From assembly GCA_003162255.1 (NCBI GenBank), contig PMMJ01000403.1, positions 1 through 35,863 of the forward strand: DNA of 35,863 nt. The letters run 5' to 3'. A program made the position numbers and the translations under genes. Shown here piece after piece: positions 16,774-24,174 of the stretch. Source of the stretch: Acidobacteriaceae bacterium (lineage in GTDB: Bacteria > Acidobacteriota > Terriglobia > Terriglobales > Acidobacteriaceae). The number at the start of each line of letters is the position of its first letter. The stretch's first letter is position 1. A model generated the notes under the pieces. That model searched no databases. It was not told the origin of the DNA and saw nothing but the letters and a program-made list of their open reading frames with translations.

Positions 16774-18849
16774 CTAGCGATTTAGAGAGCTCGCCTGAAG
16801 ATGTTTCTCGTAGCCGGCGTGGTCCGGCTTAACCCATTCGTCCAGCCAATCCAGTACATTGTGATACCAGAAGATACTGTTAGCGGGCTTGAGTACCCAG
16901 TGGTTTTCATCCTCGAACACGAGCAGCTTTGACGGGACATGTTTCGCCTGGAGAACCTGAAACATAGCCAAACCCTGGCTCGGATCGACACGGTAATCGT
17001 GCTCCCCGTGAACGATCAACATTGGCGTGTTGAAGTTGTTGGCGAACGTCGATGGCGCTTGACTGATCAACGCCTGCGAGTTCTCCCACGGCGTCCCCTT
17101 GAACTCCTGCTGGATTCCACCCGCCAAATCCGACGAATAAAGCGACGACACCAGGTCATATAGGCCATCGTGAGACACGATGGTGCGGAAGCGGTCGGTG
17201 TGGCCCTCCATCCAATTCGCCATGTAGCCGCCGTAACTGGCGCCCGCGGCCGCCACCCGCGTCGGATCAATATACGGCCAGGTGAGCGCGGCGTCCACGG
17301 CCTTCATTTGATCTTCATACGGCGCCCCGCCCCACTGGCCCTTGATTGCGTCCATGAACTTGAGACCGAAGCCCGAGGAGCCGTGAAAGTTGGGCATAAT
17401 CACCACGTAGCCAGCGGCCGCGAACAACTGCGCGTTCCACCGATAGTGGAACAGATTGGTCCAGGAGTTCTCCGGTCCGCCGTGCATCAGCAACAGCAGC
17501 GGGTATTTCTTGCTCGCGTCGAACCCCGGCGGGGTTACTCGCCAAGCCTGAATGTCTTCGCCGTTCCAACCGCGGAATGTGAAACTGGAAGCCTCGCCAA
17601 ACTCGATGTCTTGCAGCGCCTCAGCGTTTATACGAGTCAGAGGCGTGGCAGAACCGGCGGCGGCCGCGAGGTTCAGCCGAAACAGTTCCGCTGGATGGGA
17701 GAAATCCGTGTTCGAGAAGACGAGGAACGTACCGTCGCGCGAAACGTCCACCGCTGCGGACGTGCCCGCCGCGTCGAGTGGCGTCACTTTCAAGGTGTCA
17801 ATGTCCAGCCGCGCCAGAGGTTCATGGCCGCGGTCTTCGAAGGTCACATACAGACTCTTGCTGTCTGGCGCCCACACGTACGAATCAATGGACCGATCGG
17901 TCGCTTCGAAAACATTCTTGTGTTCTCCGCTCGTCCGATCATAGAGGAAAAGACGGGTGAGGTCGGTCTCCTGCATCGGCCGCAGCGTGGCGCTGTAAGC
18001 GATGTAGCGGCCGTCCGGAGAATAGAGTGGCGTGCTGTCGGTGGCTTTGTTGGTGGTAATGGCCTTCAGCGCGCCCCCACTTATCGGCATCACAAACAGG
18101 TCACTGTTGCCGGTCAACGCCTCATTCTCCACATAGCGGGAGAAACAGATTTCGCGGCTGTCGGGAGAAAACGAAACTTCCTGCGTCCCATTCTCCGTCC
18201 AGATCGGTGAATCGACATCGCCCGGCGTAACATCCTTGGCGGCGCCACCGTCGGCGGGGACAAGGAAAATATGATTGCGCATGCCATCGACCCACGTATC
18301 CCACCGCCGGAAAGGGACCTCGGTAATTACGCGCGCCTTCACCGGGTTGTCAGCGCGCTCCTTCGCCATTTTCTCGTTGCAGGCCATGTCCGTACATGAT
18401 GGGAAAACGCTTGCCGTAATGGCGATAGTCTTGCCGTCTGGAGACAATACGTAGGCGTCGACTCCCGTGGGAACACTCGTCACCGGTTTCGCTTCGCCTC
18501 CGTTCACCGGCAAGCGAAAGATCTGCCGCTTGTTGTCCACACGCGTGCTGACGAAATACAGGTAGCGGCCATCGGGCGACCAGCGCACTTCCCCGTTGAA
18601 CCCCTGCTCCCCAAACGTTATTTGTTGCGGATCGCCGCCCGCTGCGGAGATCCTCCAGATGTTTGTGACCGACCGATTCTTCTCGACATCACTTCGTGTC
18701 ACCGTGAAGGCGACCCATTTCCCGTCGGGGGACAAACGGGGCTCTCCGACGCGCGACAGGCGCTGCATGTCTTCCACATGGAAGGGATGCGCAGCCCACG
18801 CGGTGACCGCAAATGACAACAGAGCGAATGAACAAATGAGAGTTTTCAT
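16774..18849 (-). CDS. S9 family prolyl oligopeptidase-type peptidase
   Basis: This is a 691-residue secreted peptidase. The start at 18847-18849 has GAGG 5-8 bases upstream and begins a clear signal peptide (MKTLICSFALLSFAVTAWAA); an ATG 18 bases earlier is less likely. Residues about 25-420 form a WD40-like/TolB-type beta-propeller (repeats such as SPDGKWVAF, SPDGRYLYF, SPDGRYIAYS). The alpha/beta hydrolase domain carries Ser538 (GASYGGY), Asp618 (HGEHDYRVDP) and His650 (ENHWVLKP). Enzymes of this type release dipeptides or acyl-amino acids from peptides, with the propeller limiting substrate size. It converges with the LacI gene with an 84-bp gap and no clear terminator. Confidence 0.94.
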   Translation of the reverse strand: MKTLICSFALLSFAVTAWAAHPFHVEDMQRLSRVGEPRLSPDGKWVAFTVTRSDVEKNRSVTNIWRISAAGGDPQQITFGEQGFNGEVRWSPDGRYLYFVSTRVDNKRQIFRLPVNGGEAKPVTSVPTGVDAYVLSPDGKTIAITASVFPSCTDMACNEKMAKERADNPVKARVITEVPFRRWDTWVDGMRNHIFLVPADGGAAKDVTPGDVDSPIWTENGTQEVSFSPDSREICFSRYVENEALTGNSDLFVMPISGGALKAITTNKATDSTPLYSPDGRYIAYSATLRPMQETDLTRLFLYDRTSGEHKNVFEATDRSIDSYVWAPDSKSLYVTFEDRGHEPLARLDIDTLKVTPLDAAGTSAAVDVSRDGTFLVFSNTDFSHPAELFRLNLAAAAGSATPLTRINAEALQDIEFGEASSFTFRGWNGEDIQAWRVTPPGFDASKKYPLLLLMHGGPENSWTNLFHYRWNAQLFAAAGYVVIMPNFHGSSGFGLKFMDAIKGQWGGAPYEDQMKAVDAALTWPYIDPTRVAAAGASYGGYMANWMEGHTDRFRTIVSHDGLYDLVSSLYSSDLAGGIQQEFKGTPWENSQALISQAPSTFANNFNTPMLIVHGEHDYRVDPSQGLAMFQVLQAKHVPSKLLVFEDENHWVLKPANSIFWYHNVLDWLDEWVKPDHAGYEKHLQASSLNR

Positions 18850-19018
18850 AATTCCTCGCAATCTCAAGATCTGGATCTTTGCTTCGTCATCGTCTCATCA
18901 GGGATTGGGTTTGCAGACCGACGGAATGACACTTGGAAAGATACCACCGAGCGAGGATCGAGGCTTCGATACATTCACAACGGCGGTGTTCCCACCGAAC
19001 ATCTCGCGGTGCCGCTGG

Positions 19019-19114
19019 CTTTTTCACCAAAGTTGCGGGTTGCCCACGGATATCGGACTTCCGGAACCGCGAAAAGATCGCGATTCTGTTTCAACTGCAT
19101 GCGATGGCGATAGT
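19019..19114 (-). pseudogene. Decayed copy of the glycosyltransferase-tail/effector-leader joint (J3)
   Basis: This 96-bp stretch aligns without gaps to 24079-24174. Three exact blocks (CTTTTTCACCAA, TCGCGATTCTG, ATGGCGATAGT on the plus strand) occur at identical distances, 59 and 26 bases apart, in both places. On the minus strand it reads YRHRMQLKQNRDLFAVPEV, against YRHCVWLTQNREPLARPGA at the end of the DUF6734-like gene. It then reads IRGQPATLVKK, against MGEQTAALVKK at the start of the second DUF4157 gene. The stop TGA has become CGA and the start ATG has become ATC, so neither gene end functions. It begins 24 bases after the stop of the toxin segment. No further effector sequence is recognisable beyond it. 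Confidence 0.85.
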
Positions 19115-19137
19115 GTGTCGCGCAGGTTTGATCGCCG

Positions 19138-19830
19138 TCAGTTGGTAGGCAGAAGCCGGGCGCGACCTCCGTAGCGAGCCTGATACCTTCGCAAGTGTGC
19201 AGTCCAAGCATCGCGTGTCGTAATGTCGAACCAGTCTGGCAAACTCGAAGTCAAGATATCCGGTTCGGCGAAGAAGTCAGGAGCAGTGATCACATCTCCG
19301 AGTTCTGGGTCTTGCATGATGGTGTCTTTCGCCAGCCCGTCGATCTGGCTGCCACGAAATGCCGGCAACAAATTCGGGTTATCGTGCAACGCGGCTTCTT
19401 GAGCCGGCGTCAAGCCCACTTCGTTGGCGTACCGATGGATGGCCTGATCCACATGCATTTGCAGGCGTTGGCGTAGCCACGCTAGGCGCTCGGCTGCAGG
19501 CGCTGTGTCTGGCAGCCGCGGCGCAGATCCCTCGGGTGGAGACCACTCCTCTCGCGGGGTTAAACGTGCTTCCGCTCGGTCCGCGGCCATATCGTCTGCT
19601 TCCCGGGTATTGGCCGGAGCGTCAGGTTCGCCAGCGCCCAACTGCATAGCGCGGTCTTCGGGGTCCACCATCGGATCGTGGATCTCATCGGCTTCGGTGG
19701 GCAACTCCTCGTCCCGCACTGGCGGACGTTCAAATTCACTGGACGTGTCACCAAAGTTGTCGGTCGACGACGCTGCAGGTTTGCCGCTTCGCCGGCCCTT
19801 GACTACCTCGCGAGGCGGAGTCTCAGGCCG
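19138..19830 (-). pseudogene. C-terminal toxin-like segment cut off from the first DUF4157 effector by an amber stop
   Basis: These 230 codons are in the same frame as the DUF4157 gene at 19831-21789 and directly follow its TAG. The only candidate independent start is a GTG at 19717-19719 with no ribosome binding site, so this is best read as the severed end of one longer effector. A Pro/Glu/Ala-rich linker is followed by a compact domain in the last ~110 residues: FRGSQIDGLAKDTIMQDPELG, ITAPDFFAEPDIL and LPDWFDITTRDAWTAHLRRY. The RG..ID, PD and WFDITT arrangement resembles restriction-endonuclease-fold toxins (PD-(D/E)xK-like), an inference by eye. It is either a broken effector, a read-through product or a sequence error. 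Confidence 0.7.
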
Positions 19831-21789
19831 CTACTCGTAGCTGAAAGCCTTGCCCTCTCCGCCCGCGTGCGCGGTGTGGCCAGGCCTCTTCGGCTTGCTG
19901 CTTGAGCGAGGACCTGGCGCTTCGGTTGGTGGTTCGACGGTTGGGGCGGAGGCTGCCGGCTTGGCTACCGGCGCTTCCACAGTGGCGCTGGCAACGGATT
20001 CTACGGGTGCGGGCTTGACTGAAGCGGCGACCGGCTCGGCGGCCTCCTTCGGCTGCACAGGTTCGGGCGTGGTCTTCACGCGCACCGGTTCTATTTCTCC
20101 GGTTCGAGTCGGTGACTTGCCCCCACCCCCGCTGCTCCCATGTGCGTGCATGAGCGCGCCGAGGAAGAGCTGCATAGCTCCGCCTTCGATCATCTCCTTG
20201 ATCACCAGGCTGGTGAACTCGCGGGCGCTGGGAAACTTTGCCTGCCCGGCGAGGCGGTTGACAACGATGGACACGGCTGTGGTCAGCGGTGTGCTGCCTA
20301 CGCCGCCGAGGAAGTTGGCGATCATACGCTGTCCGCTGGTGAGGAAGAAATCCCGTGGCAGAGGACCTTTCATTCCCAAAGACTCGCCCAGTTCAAGAAG
20401 TGCGTCGTCGCCGATCTTCGAAAGATACGAGCCGAACATCCGGGTGGCGTACTTGGAAAGCGCGCCGCCCGCGAGGGCGCCGACGAAGTTGGTGATGGCG
20501 TCGGCGGCCGCGCGCTTCAAGATCGGCGCCACCTCGAAGTGCTTGCGCGTGCCCGCGGCTTTTTCACCAACCTGGCCGCCGAATTCCTGGGTGGCGCCGT
20601 AGGTTCCGCCAGCGACCCCGACCCCTGTGGACGTGCCCAGCAAGCCCAGTCCCGCTTCGGCAGCCACGCCGCCGGTTGCGATGGTTGCAGCGATCGCGCC
20701 GGCCACTTCCAATCCGTGCAAAACGGCGATGGAGCGGTCTCCACCCTTGCCAATCTTGTCCAAGTATTCGTTGAGTAGCTGCCAGTGCTCGGTCGTGGCC
20801 GTGGTCGCTGCCTGCAGGAGTTTCGCGCTTTCCTCCACTTGTCCTTTGGCGATGGGGCCGTAGGCATTGTTCAAGTGTTGCCAAGGTTCTTTCCAATCGT
20901 CGGAAGGCAGCGAGGTCAAACCAAAAACCTCAATCGTGCCGCCGATCAGCCAATTGGAGAAGCTTTCGGCGCGCAGAGAAATCAACTCCCTGATCCTTCC
21001 CTCCCCGCTGCTAATCCGTATGCGGACAAAAGTCTGCCACCTTTTTAAGACTTTGATCGCGTCGCCCTGGGATAGCGAAGGTATATTCTTGACGGCCTCC
21101 TCCAAAGGCATGGAGTCGACGTTCCTGCTCGCGGACGCAGGCGCCGCCGCGCGTTGCAGTCCCGATGCGGGGTGCGCGGGCTCGAAACGCGCCATCTCAC
21201 CGGACGCAACCTGTGTGGCGATTCGATCGGCTTCGTATTCCGCTCGCGGCGAATCTTCGATGGAAACTGGAGAGGCCACGACCCCTCGCGCAGACTGCTG
21301 CACGACATGAGTCAATTCGTGGGCCAGCAACCGCTGCCTCGCGCTCGAACCCGAAGCGTACTGCCCCGCCCCGAACACTAGGTTGTGTCCGACTGCGTAC
21401 GCTATTGCGCCGACCGCCTTCGCGGACTTGGCCGCGTTCTCGTCGGCATGTACTCTCACCTGGCTGAAATCGCGTCCGAAGCGCGGCTCGAAGAATTCGC
21501 GGCTGGACTGGTCGAGTGGCTGCCCGGGTGACCGCAGCACCTGATGCACGATGGCAGGGACACCTTCCGCAACGGGCCCTGGGGCGAAGACGGGAACGCC
21601 GGCCAGGGATGTGGCGGCCGCGGCGGCGCGGGAAGTTTTGGTTTCGGGGGCTTCTGTTTCTGGAGGTTTTGCAACTGGAGCCGTGGCATTACGCTGGACC
21701 GGCACGCGGTGCGCGGGCGTACGGTCTTGCGCCGCACGGCTTGGCTTCCTCGCCGACTTTTTCACCAATGTTGCGGCTCGTTCACCCAT
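19831..21789 (-). CDS. DUF4157 (eCIS core) effector candidate 1, ended by an in-frame TAG
   Basis: 652 residues are encoded before TAG at 19831-19833. Residues 1-70 are a basic, Ala/Pro-rich leader shared with the other DUF4157 protein (MGERAATLVKKSARK, ending SLAGVPVFAP). The DUF4157 domain (about 84-167) has the metallopeptidase-like HELTHVVQQ (His157, Glu158, His161), widely found in cargo proteins of extracellular contractile injection systems. A helical region follows with long small-residue hydrophobic stretches (about 365-410 and 430-520; VAGAIAATIATGGVAAEAGLG), which could insert in or cross a membrane. Residues ~560-652 are a Pro/Ala/Glu/Lys-rich linker, the kind that normally precedes a toxin domain. 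The start has GGGG about 8 bases upstream. Confidence 0.88.
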   Translation of the reverse strand: MGERAATLVKKSARKPSRAAQDRTPAHRVPVQRNATAPVAKPPETEAPETKTSRAAAAATSLAGVPVFAPGPVAEGVPAIVHQVLRSPGQPLDQSSREFFEPRFGRDFSQVRVHADENAAKSAKAVGAIAYAVGHNLVFGAGQYASGSSARQRLLAHELTHVVQQSARGVVASPVSIEDSPRAEYEADRIATQVASGEMARFEPAHPASGLQRAAAPASASRNVDSMPLEEAVKNIPSLSQGDAIKVLKRWQTFVRIRISSGEGRIRELISLRAESFSNWLIGGTIEVFGLTSLPSDDWKEPWQHLNNAYGPIAKGQVEESAKLLQAATTATTEHWQLLNEYLDKIGKGGDRSIAVLHGLEVAGAIAATIATGGVAAEAGLGLLGTSTGVGVAGGTYGATQEFGGQVGEKAAGTRKHFEVAPILKRAAADAITNFVGALAGGALSKYATRMFGSYLSKIGDDALLELGESLGMKGPLPRDFFLTSGQRMIANFLGGVGSTPLTTAVSIVVNRLAGQAKFPSAREFTSLVIKEMIEGGAMQLFLGALMHAHGSSGGGGKSPTRTGEIEPVRVKTTPEPVQPKEAAEPVAASVKPAPVESVASATVEAPVAKPAASAPTVEPPTEAPGPRSSSKPKRPGHTAHAGGEGKAFSYE

Positions 21790-21810
21790 GTCGTACCCCG
21801 GTCACGCTAG
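21757..21810 (-). repeat. Second copy of the effector joint, leader side (J2)
   Basis: This covers the first leader codons of DUF4157 effector 1 and about 20 bases upstream. It matches the joint at 24079 (CTTTTTCACCAA at 21757-21768; CCCGGTCACGC upstream of the ATG against CCCGGTCGCGC). Homology stops at the MITE-like element and resumes at 21957-21973 (CGCTAGAAGTTCGCGA against CGCGAGAGGTTCGCGA). Confidence 0.75.
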
Positions 21811-21956
21811 TGTGGTGTCCCATTAATTCGCAATATAAATCTGCCCTGTCATCCTGAGCGAAGCGAAGGACCTATGTATTTGAATTCGCCATGCATGCGA
21901 TCCTTCGCATCGCCCGGACAATCACCTGAACTTATGTCGTGAATTAATGGGACACG
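21811..21956. mobile_element. MITE-like palindromic element, 146 bp
   Basis: Near-perfect terminal inverted repeats GTGTCCCATTAATTC lie at 21815 and, inverted, up to 21955. Inside is a hairpin GCGAAGGA/TCCTTCGC (21863-21870 and 21901-21908) within the string ATCCTGAGCGAAGCGAAGGA, a type of intergenic repeat I recall from many Acidobacteriota and other genomes. It has no coding capacity. Flanking ACGCTAG at 21804-21810 and 21957-21963 looks like a 7-bp target duplication. Removing the element and one copy restores continuous similarity to the joint at 24111-24141. Confidence 0.8.
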
Positions 21957-21984
21957 ACGCTAGAAGTTCGCGAAGCACACCTCT

Positions 21985-24111
21985 TCACTTCGGAGGCCAC
22001 TTGCCCATCTTCTTGAGAGTTTCCTCCGCGGCCCTCCCGAAGTCGGGCATGTACTTGCTCCATCTGCCTTCGTTGGCTGTCGTATAAAACTCACGGAGAG
22101 CCTCATAGATCTCGTCGGACGTCATGGTTCGAAACGCTGCGCTCGGATTGTTGTAATTGAATACGCCACCCTTCCAATTCATGAGCTCGGTGTGGAAGAC
22201 ATCGTGTTCCAGACCCGAGAGTTCACCGAGCGTTTGTTTCTCGACGCCACCGAGATATTCGGGCCAGAAATGATGCATCTCAGGTTCACTCAGGCCGCGG
22301 ACGAAGTCGAACGGTGTAAACATGCCCGGCGGCTTGGCGCTCGTGTAATACCCGGATTTCGGCCGCGGTTGGTCGTATCCGAGGCTTTCCAACGGGGTTT
22401 GCGTTTGCTTCTTTTGTGGCAGCGGCTGCTGGCTTCGTGGTCGAGCTTCCCATTCAGGGTGAGCGCCTTGGCCCGTCGCCTCGGGGTTTCGTGTTCCTTC
22501 TACTGGGACGATGTCCTTTCCCTGTGTTTCCAACGGGACTCCCCGCTTGGCAACATTTGCTTCGAGCTCAGGGGTCATGGTCCGGGCCTGCGCAGCGAAC
22601 TCGCGCTCGCCCGTGAGTTCGAGCGACCGGGCTTCGGACGACGTCAACTCTTCCAACCCTGCGCCAGCCGCAGCACCTTCCGCCAGCATTCCAATGGGCG
22701 CTTCCAATGCCAAGACGATTGAGTAATAATCGATGACCGTCATAACGGCGCTCAGAATCACATGCCGCTGGTACCTTTCTCTCTCCTCCGCCGTGACTGC
22801 GTGGTATTGGGTCAACAAGAAACGTTCGCCCCCTCCATCGATTCCGCCCTCTCGCATGATCCCCATGCAAAGCGACCGTTCCTCCTGCGTCTGCTTTTCG
22901 TCCGGAATGCCCAGGAGCCCCTGAGCAACGATCTTCGCCTTTCTCAAGTTGTCTTTTGTAGGTGGCAGCGGCCTTTGTTCGAATGGCTCTGGCTCAGTCG
23001 ATTGGGATATTTCACTCGCCTCCACGCCCTTGAACTCCACGGCATAGTGATCGCGTATGTCCCGGACTCTCGCGGCTAGATCCCGGTCGTCAAAAAGCAT
23101 GTTGTAGTAGTTCGTGGTTGTGGTTGCCAGAATCCCCTTTTCTTTTTTGGAATTGCGAAGCCTGCGAAACAGTTTGTCGAGATACAGATTCCTGACCCGG
23201 CCGCTTTGAAATGGTTCCTGTGCCCAGTACCAGAGGATTCCCCAAATCTTGTCGTCGTTCGTATAAAGAAAACTGTCCAGTTGCTCCTTGATTTCCTGCA
23301 CATCCTTATCGAGCTGCTGATCAAGTGCGGCATCGCGATTGCCGGCGGGCGTGGCCTCCGCTTGCTGCACCCGTTTTTCCCGCCATGCCGTGTGAGCTTC
23401 GCGCTCAGCCCGATCGGCCTTTTCGTCGACAGTCGACAGTCCCCCTTGGCTCGCAGATGTGGGCGTCGTCGCCATTCGCGGATGAAGCCGGCGCCACTCC
23501 TCTTCGAGCTCCGTTTCTGTAATCTTTTGCACTGAGCCTGGCCAGGCTGCCCCAGTTCCACTCGATGCACCTGCAATCCCAACACCCGAGACTTCGCTCG
23601 CTTCACTCTCCAGGCTTGCGGGCGAAGCCAGCGGCATTCCCGCTCTTCCTCTCTCTTGCTGGACTACGTGGGTCAGTTCGTGGGCGAGGACGCGCTGGCC
23701 AAGGTCGGTTGTTGGATCGACACCTCTACCCAGATACACCTCGCTCCCAGTGGCGTAGGCCGCCGCGCCGTGCGCGTGCGCCCGCTCCTCTGCGTATAGT
23801 CCGCTGTGGATCTGAACTGCTTCGACGCCAAGTTTGCGGCGGATGGGCAAACGAAGAAAAGGAGAGGCGGGCGCGCTTGCGTTGACGCTTGCCGCCGGCG
23901 CAAAGACTGGGATGCCGGCCAGGGATTTGGCGGGCGCGGTGGCGTGGGAAGTCGTGGTTTCTGGCGCTTCTGTTTCTGGGGCGTCCGCCTGCGGAGCACG
24001 GCCTTTGCGCTGGACCGGCGCGCGATACGTTTGCGCGGGCGCGGCCTCTTGCAACTCCCGGCTAACCTTCCTCGCCGCCTTTTTCACCAACGCTGCGGTT
24101 TGCTCGCCCAT
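21985..24111 (-). CDS. DUF4157 (eCIS core) effector candidate 2 with HH-type nuclease-like C terminus
   Basis: This is a 708-residue protein. The leader (1-72) matches that of effector 1 (MGEQTAALVKKAARK, PETEAPETTTS, SLAGIPVFAP). The DUF4157 domain (about 80-155) carries HELTHVVQQ (His144, Glu145, His148). A charged helical middle (about 200-500) includes an Ala/Glu/Arg-rich likely coiled coil and one hydrophobic stretch (about 455-490; MTVIDYYSIVLALEAPIGMLAEG). A Pro/Gln-rich linker (about 540-590) leads to a C-terminal domain of ~110 residues with EMHHFWPEYLGG (His613-614) and LEHDVFHTEL (His636, His640). These positions fit HNH/endonuclease-VII-type toxins, so a DNase activity is inferred. 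The ATG follows the DUF6734-like stop by one base, with GGGAG about 8 bases upstream inside that gene. Confidence 0.9.
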   Translation of the reverse strand: MGEQTAALVKKAARKVSRELQEAAPAQTYRAPVQRKGRAPQADAPETEAPETTTSHATAPAKSLAGIPVFAPAASVNASAPASPFLRLPIRRKLGVEAVQIHSGLYAEERAHAHGAAAYATGSEVYLGRGVDPTTDLGQRVLAHELTHVVQQERGRAGMPLASPASLESEASEVSGVGIAGASSGTGAAWPGSVQKITETELEEEWRRLHPRMATTPTSASQGGLSTVDEKADRAEREAHTAWREKRVQQAEATPAGNRDAALDQQLDKDVQEIKEQLDSFLYTNDDKIWGILWYWAQEPFQSGRVRNLYLDKLFRRLRNSKKEKGILATTTTNYYNMLFDDRDLAARVRDIRDHYAVEFKGVEASEISQSTEPEPFEQRPLPPTKDNLRKAKIVAQGLLGIPDEKQTQEERSLCMGIMREGGIDGGGERFLLTQYHAVTAEERERYQRHVILSAVMTVIDYYSIVLALEAPIGMLAEGAAAGAGLEELTSSEARSLELTGEREFAAQARTMTPELEANVAKRGVPLETQGKDIVPVEGTRNPEATGQGAHPEWEARPRSQQPLPQKKQTQTPLESLGYDQPRPKSGYYTSAKPPGMFTPFDFVRGLSEPEMHHFWPEYLGGVEKQTLGELSGLEHDVFHTELMNWKGGVFNYNNPSAAFRTMTSDEIYEALREFYTTANEGRWSKYMPDFGRAAEETLKKMGKWPPK

Positions 24112-24174
24112 GTCAGGCTCCCGGTCGCGCGAGAGGTTCGCGATTCTGGGTTAGCCACACGCAATGGCGATAGT
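24079..24174 (-). repeat. Intact effector joint (J1): glycosyltransferase tail plus effector leader
   Basis: This is the reference copy of a sequence also found at 21757-21973 (interrupted) and 19019-19114 (decayed). It spans the last ~20 codons of the DUF6734-like gene, its TGA (24113-24115), the RBS and the first 11 codons of effector 2. Confidence 0.85.

Noticed and set aside
17170..18210. Long plus-strand open frame (346 codons) opposite the S9 peptidase gene
   Set aside because: The minus-strand S9 protein has complete domains and catalytic residues; the antisense translation is Arg/His-rich with no recognisable domain, as expected of a GC-rich shadow frame. The same holds for other long antisense frames, for example 8494-9666, 14511-15404, 30152-31396 and 32788-34086.
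19831..19833. TAG read as pyrrolysine or another recoded residue
   Set aside because: There is no sign of pyrrolysine genes in the window and the protein is not of a type known to use it. A nonsense mutation, ordinary suppression or sequence error is simpler.
20545..20570. A fourth copy of the effector joint (GGCTTTTTCACCAA)
   Set aside because: It is a 14-base match inside effector 1 coding for VGEKAAG in another context, with no flanking similarity; probably chance.
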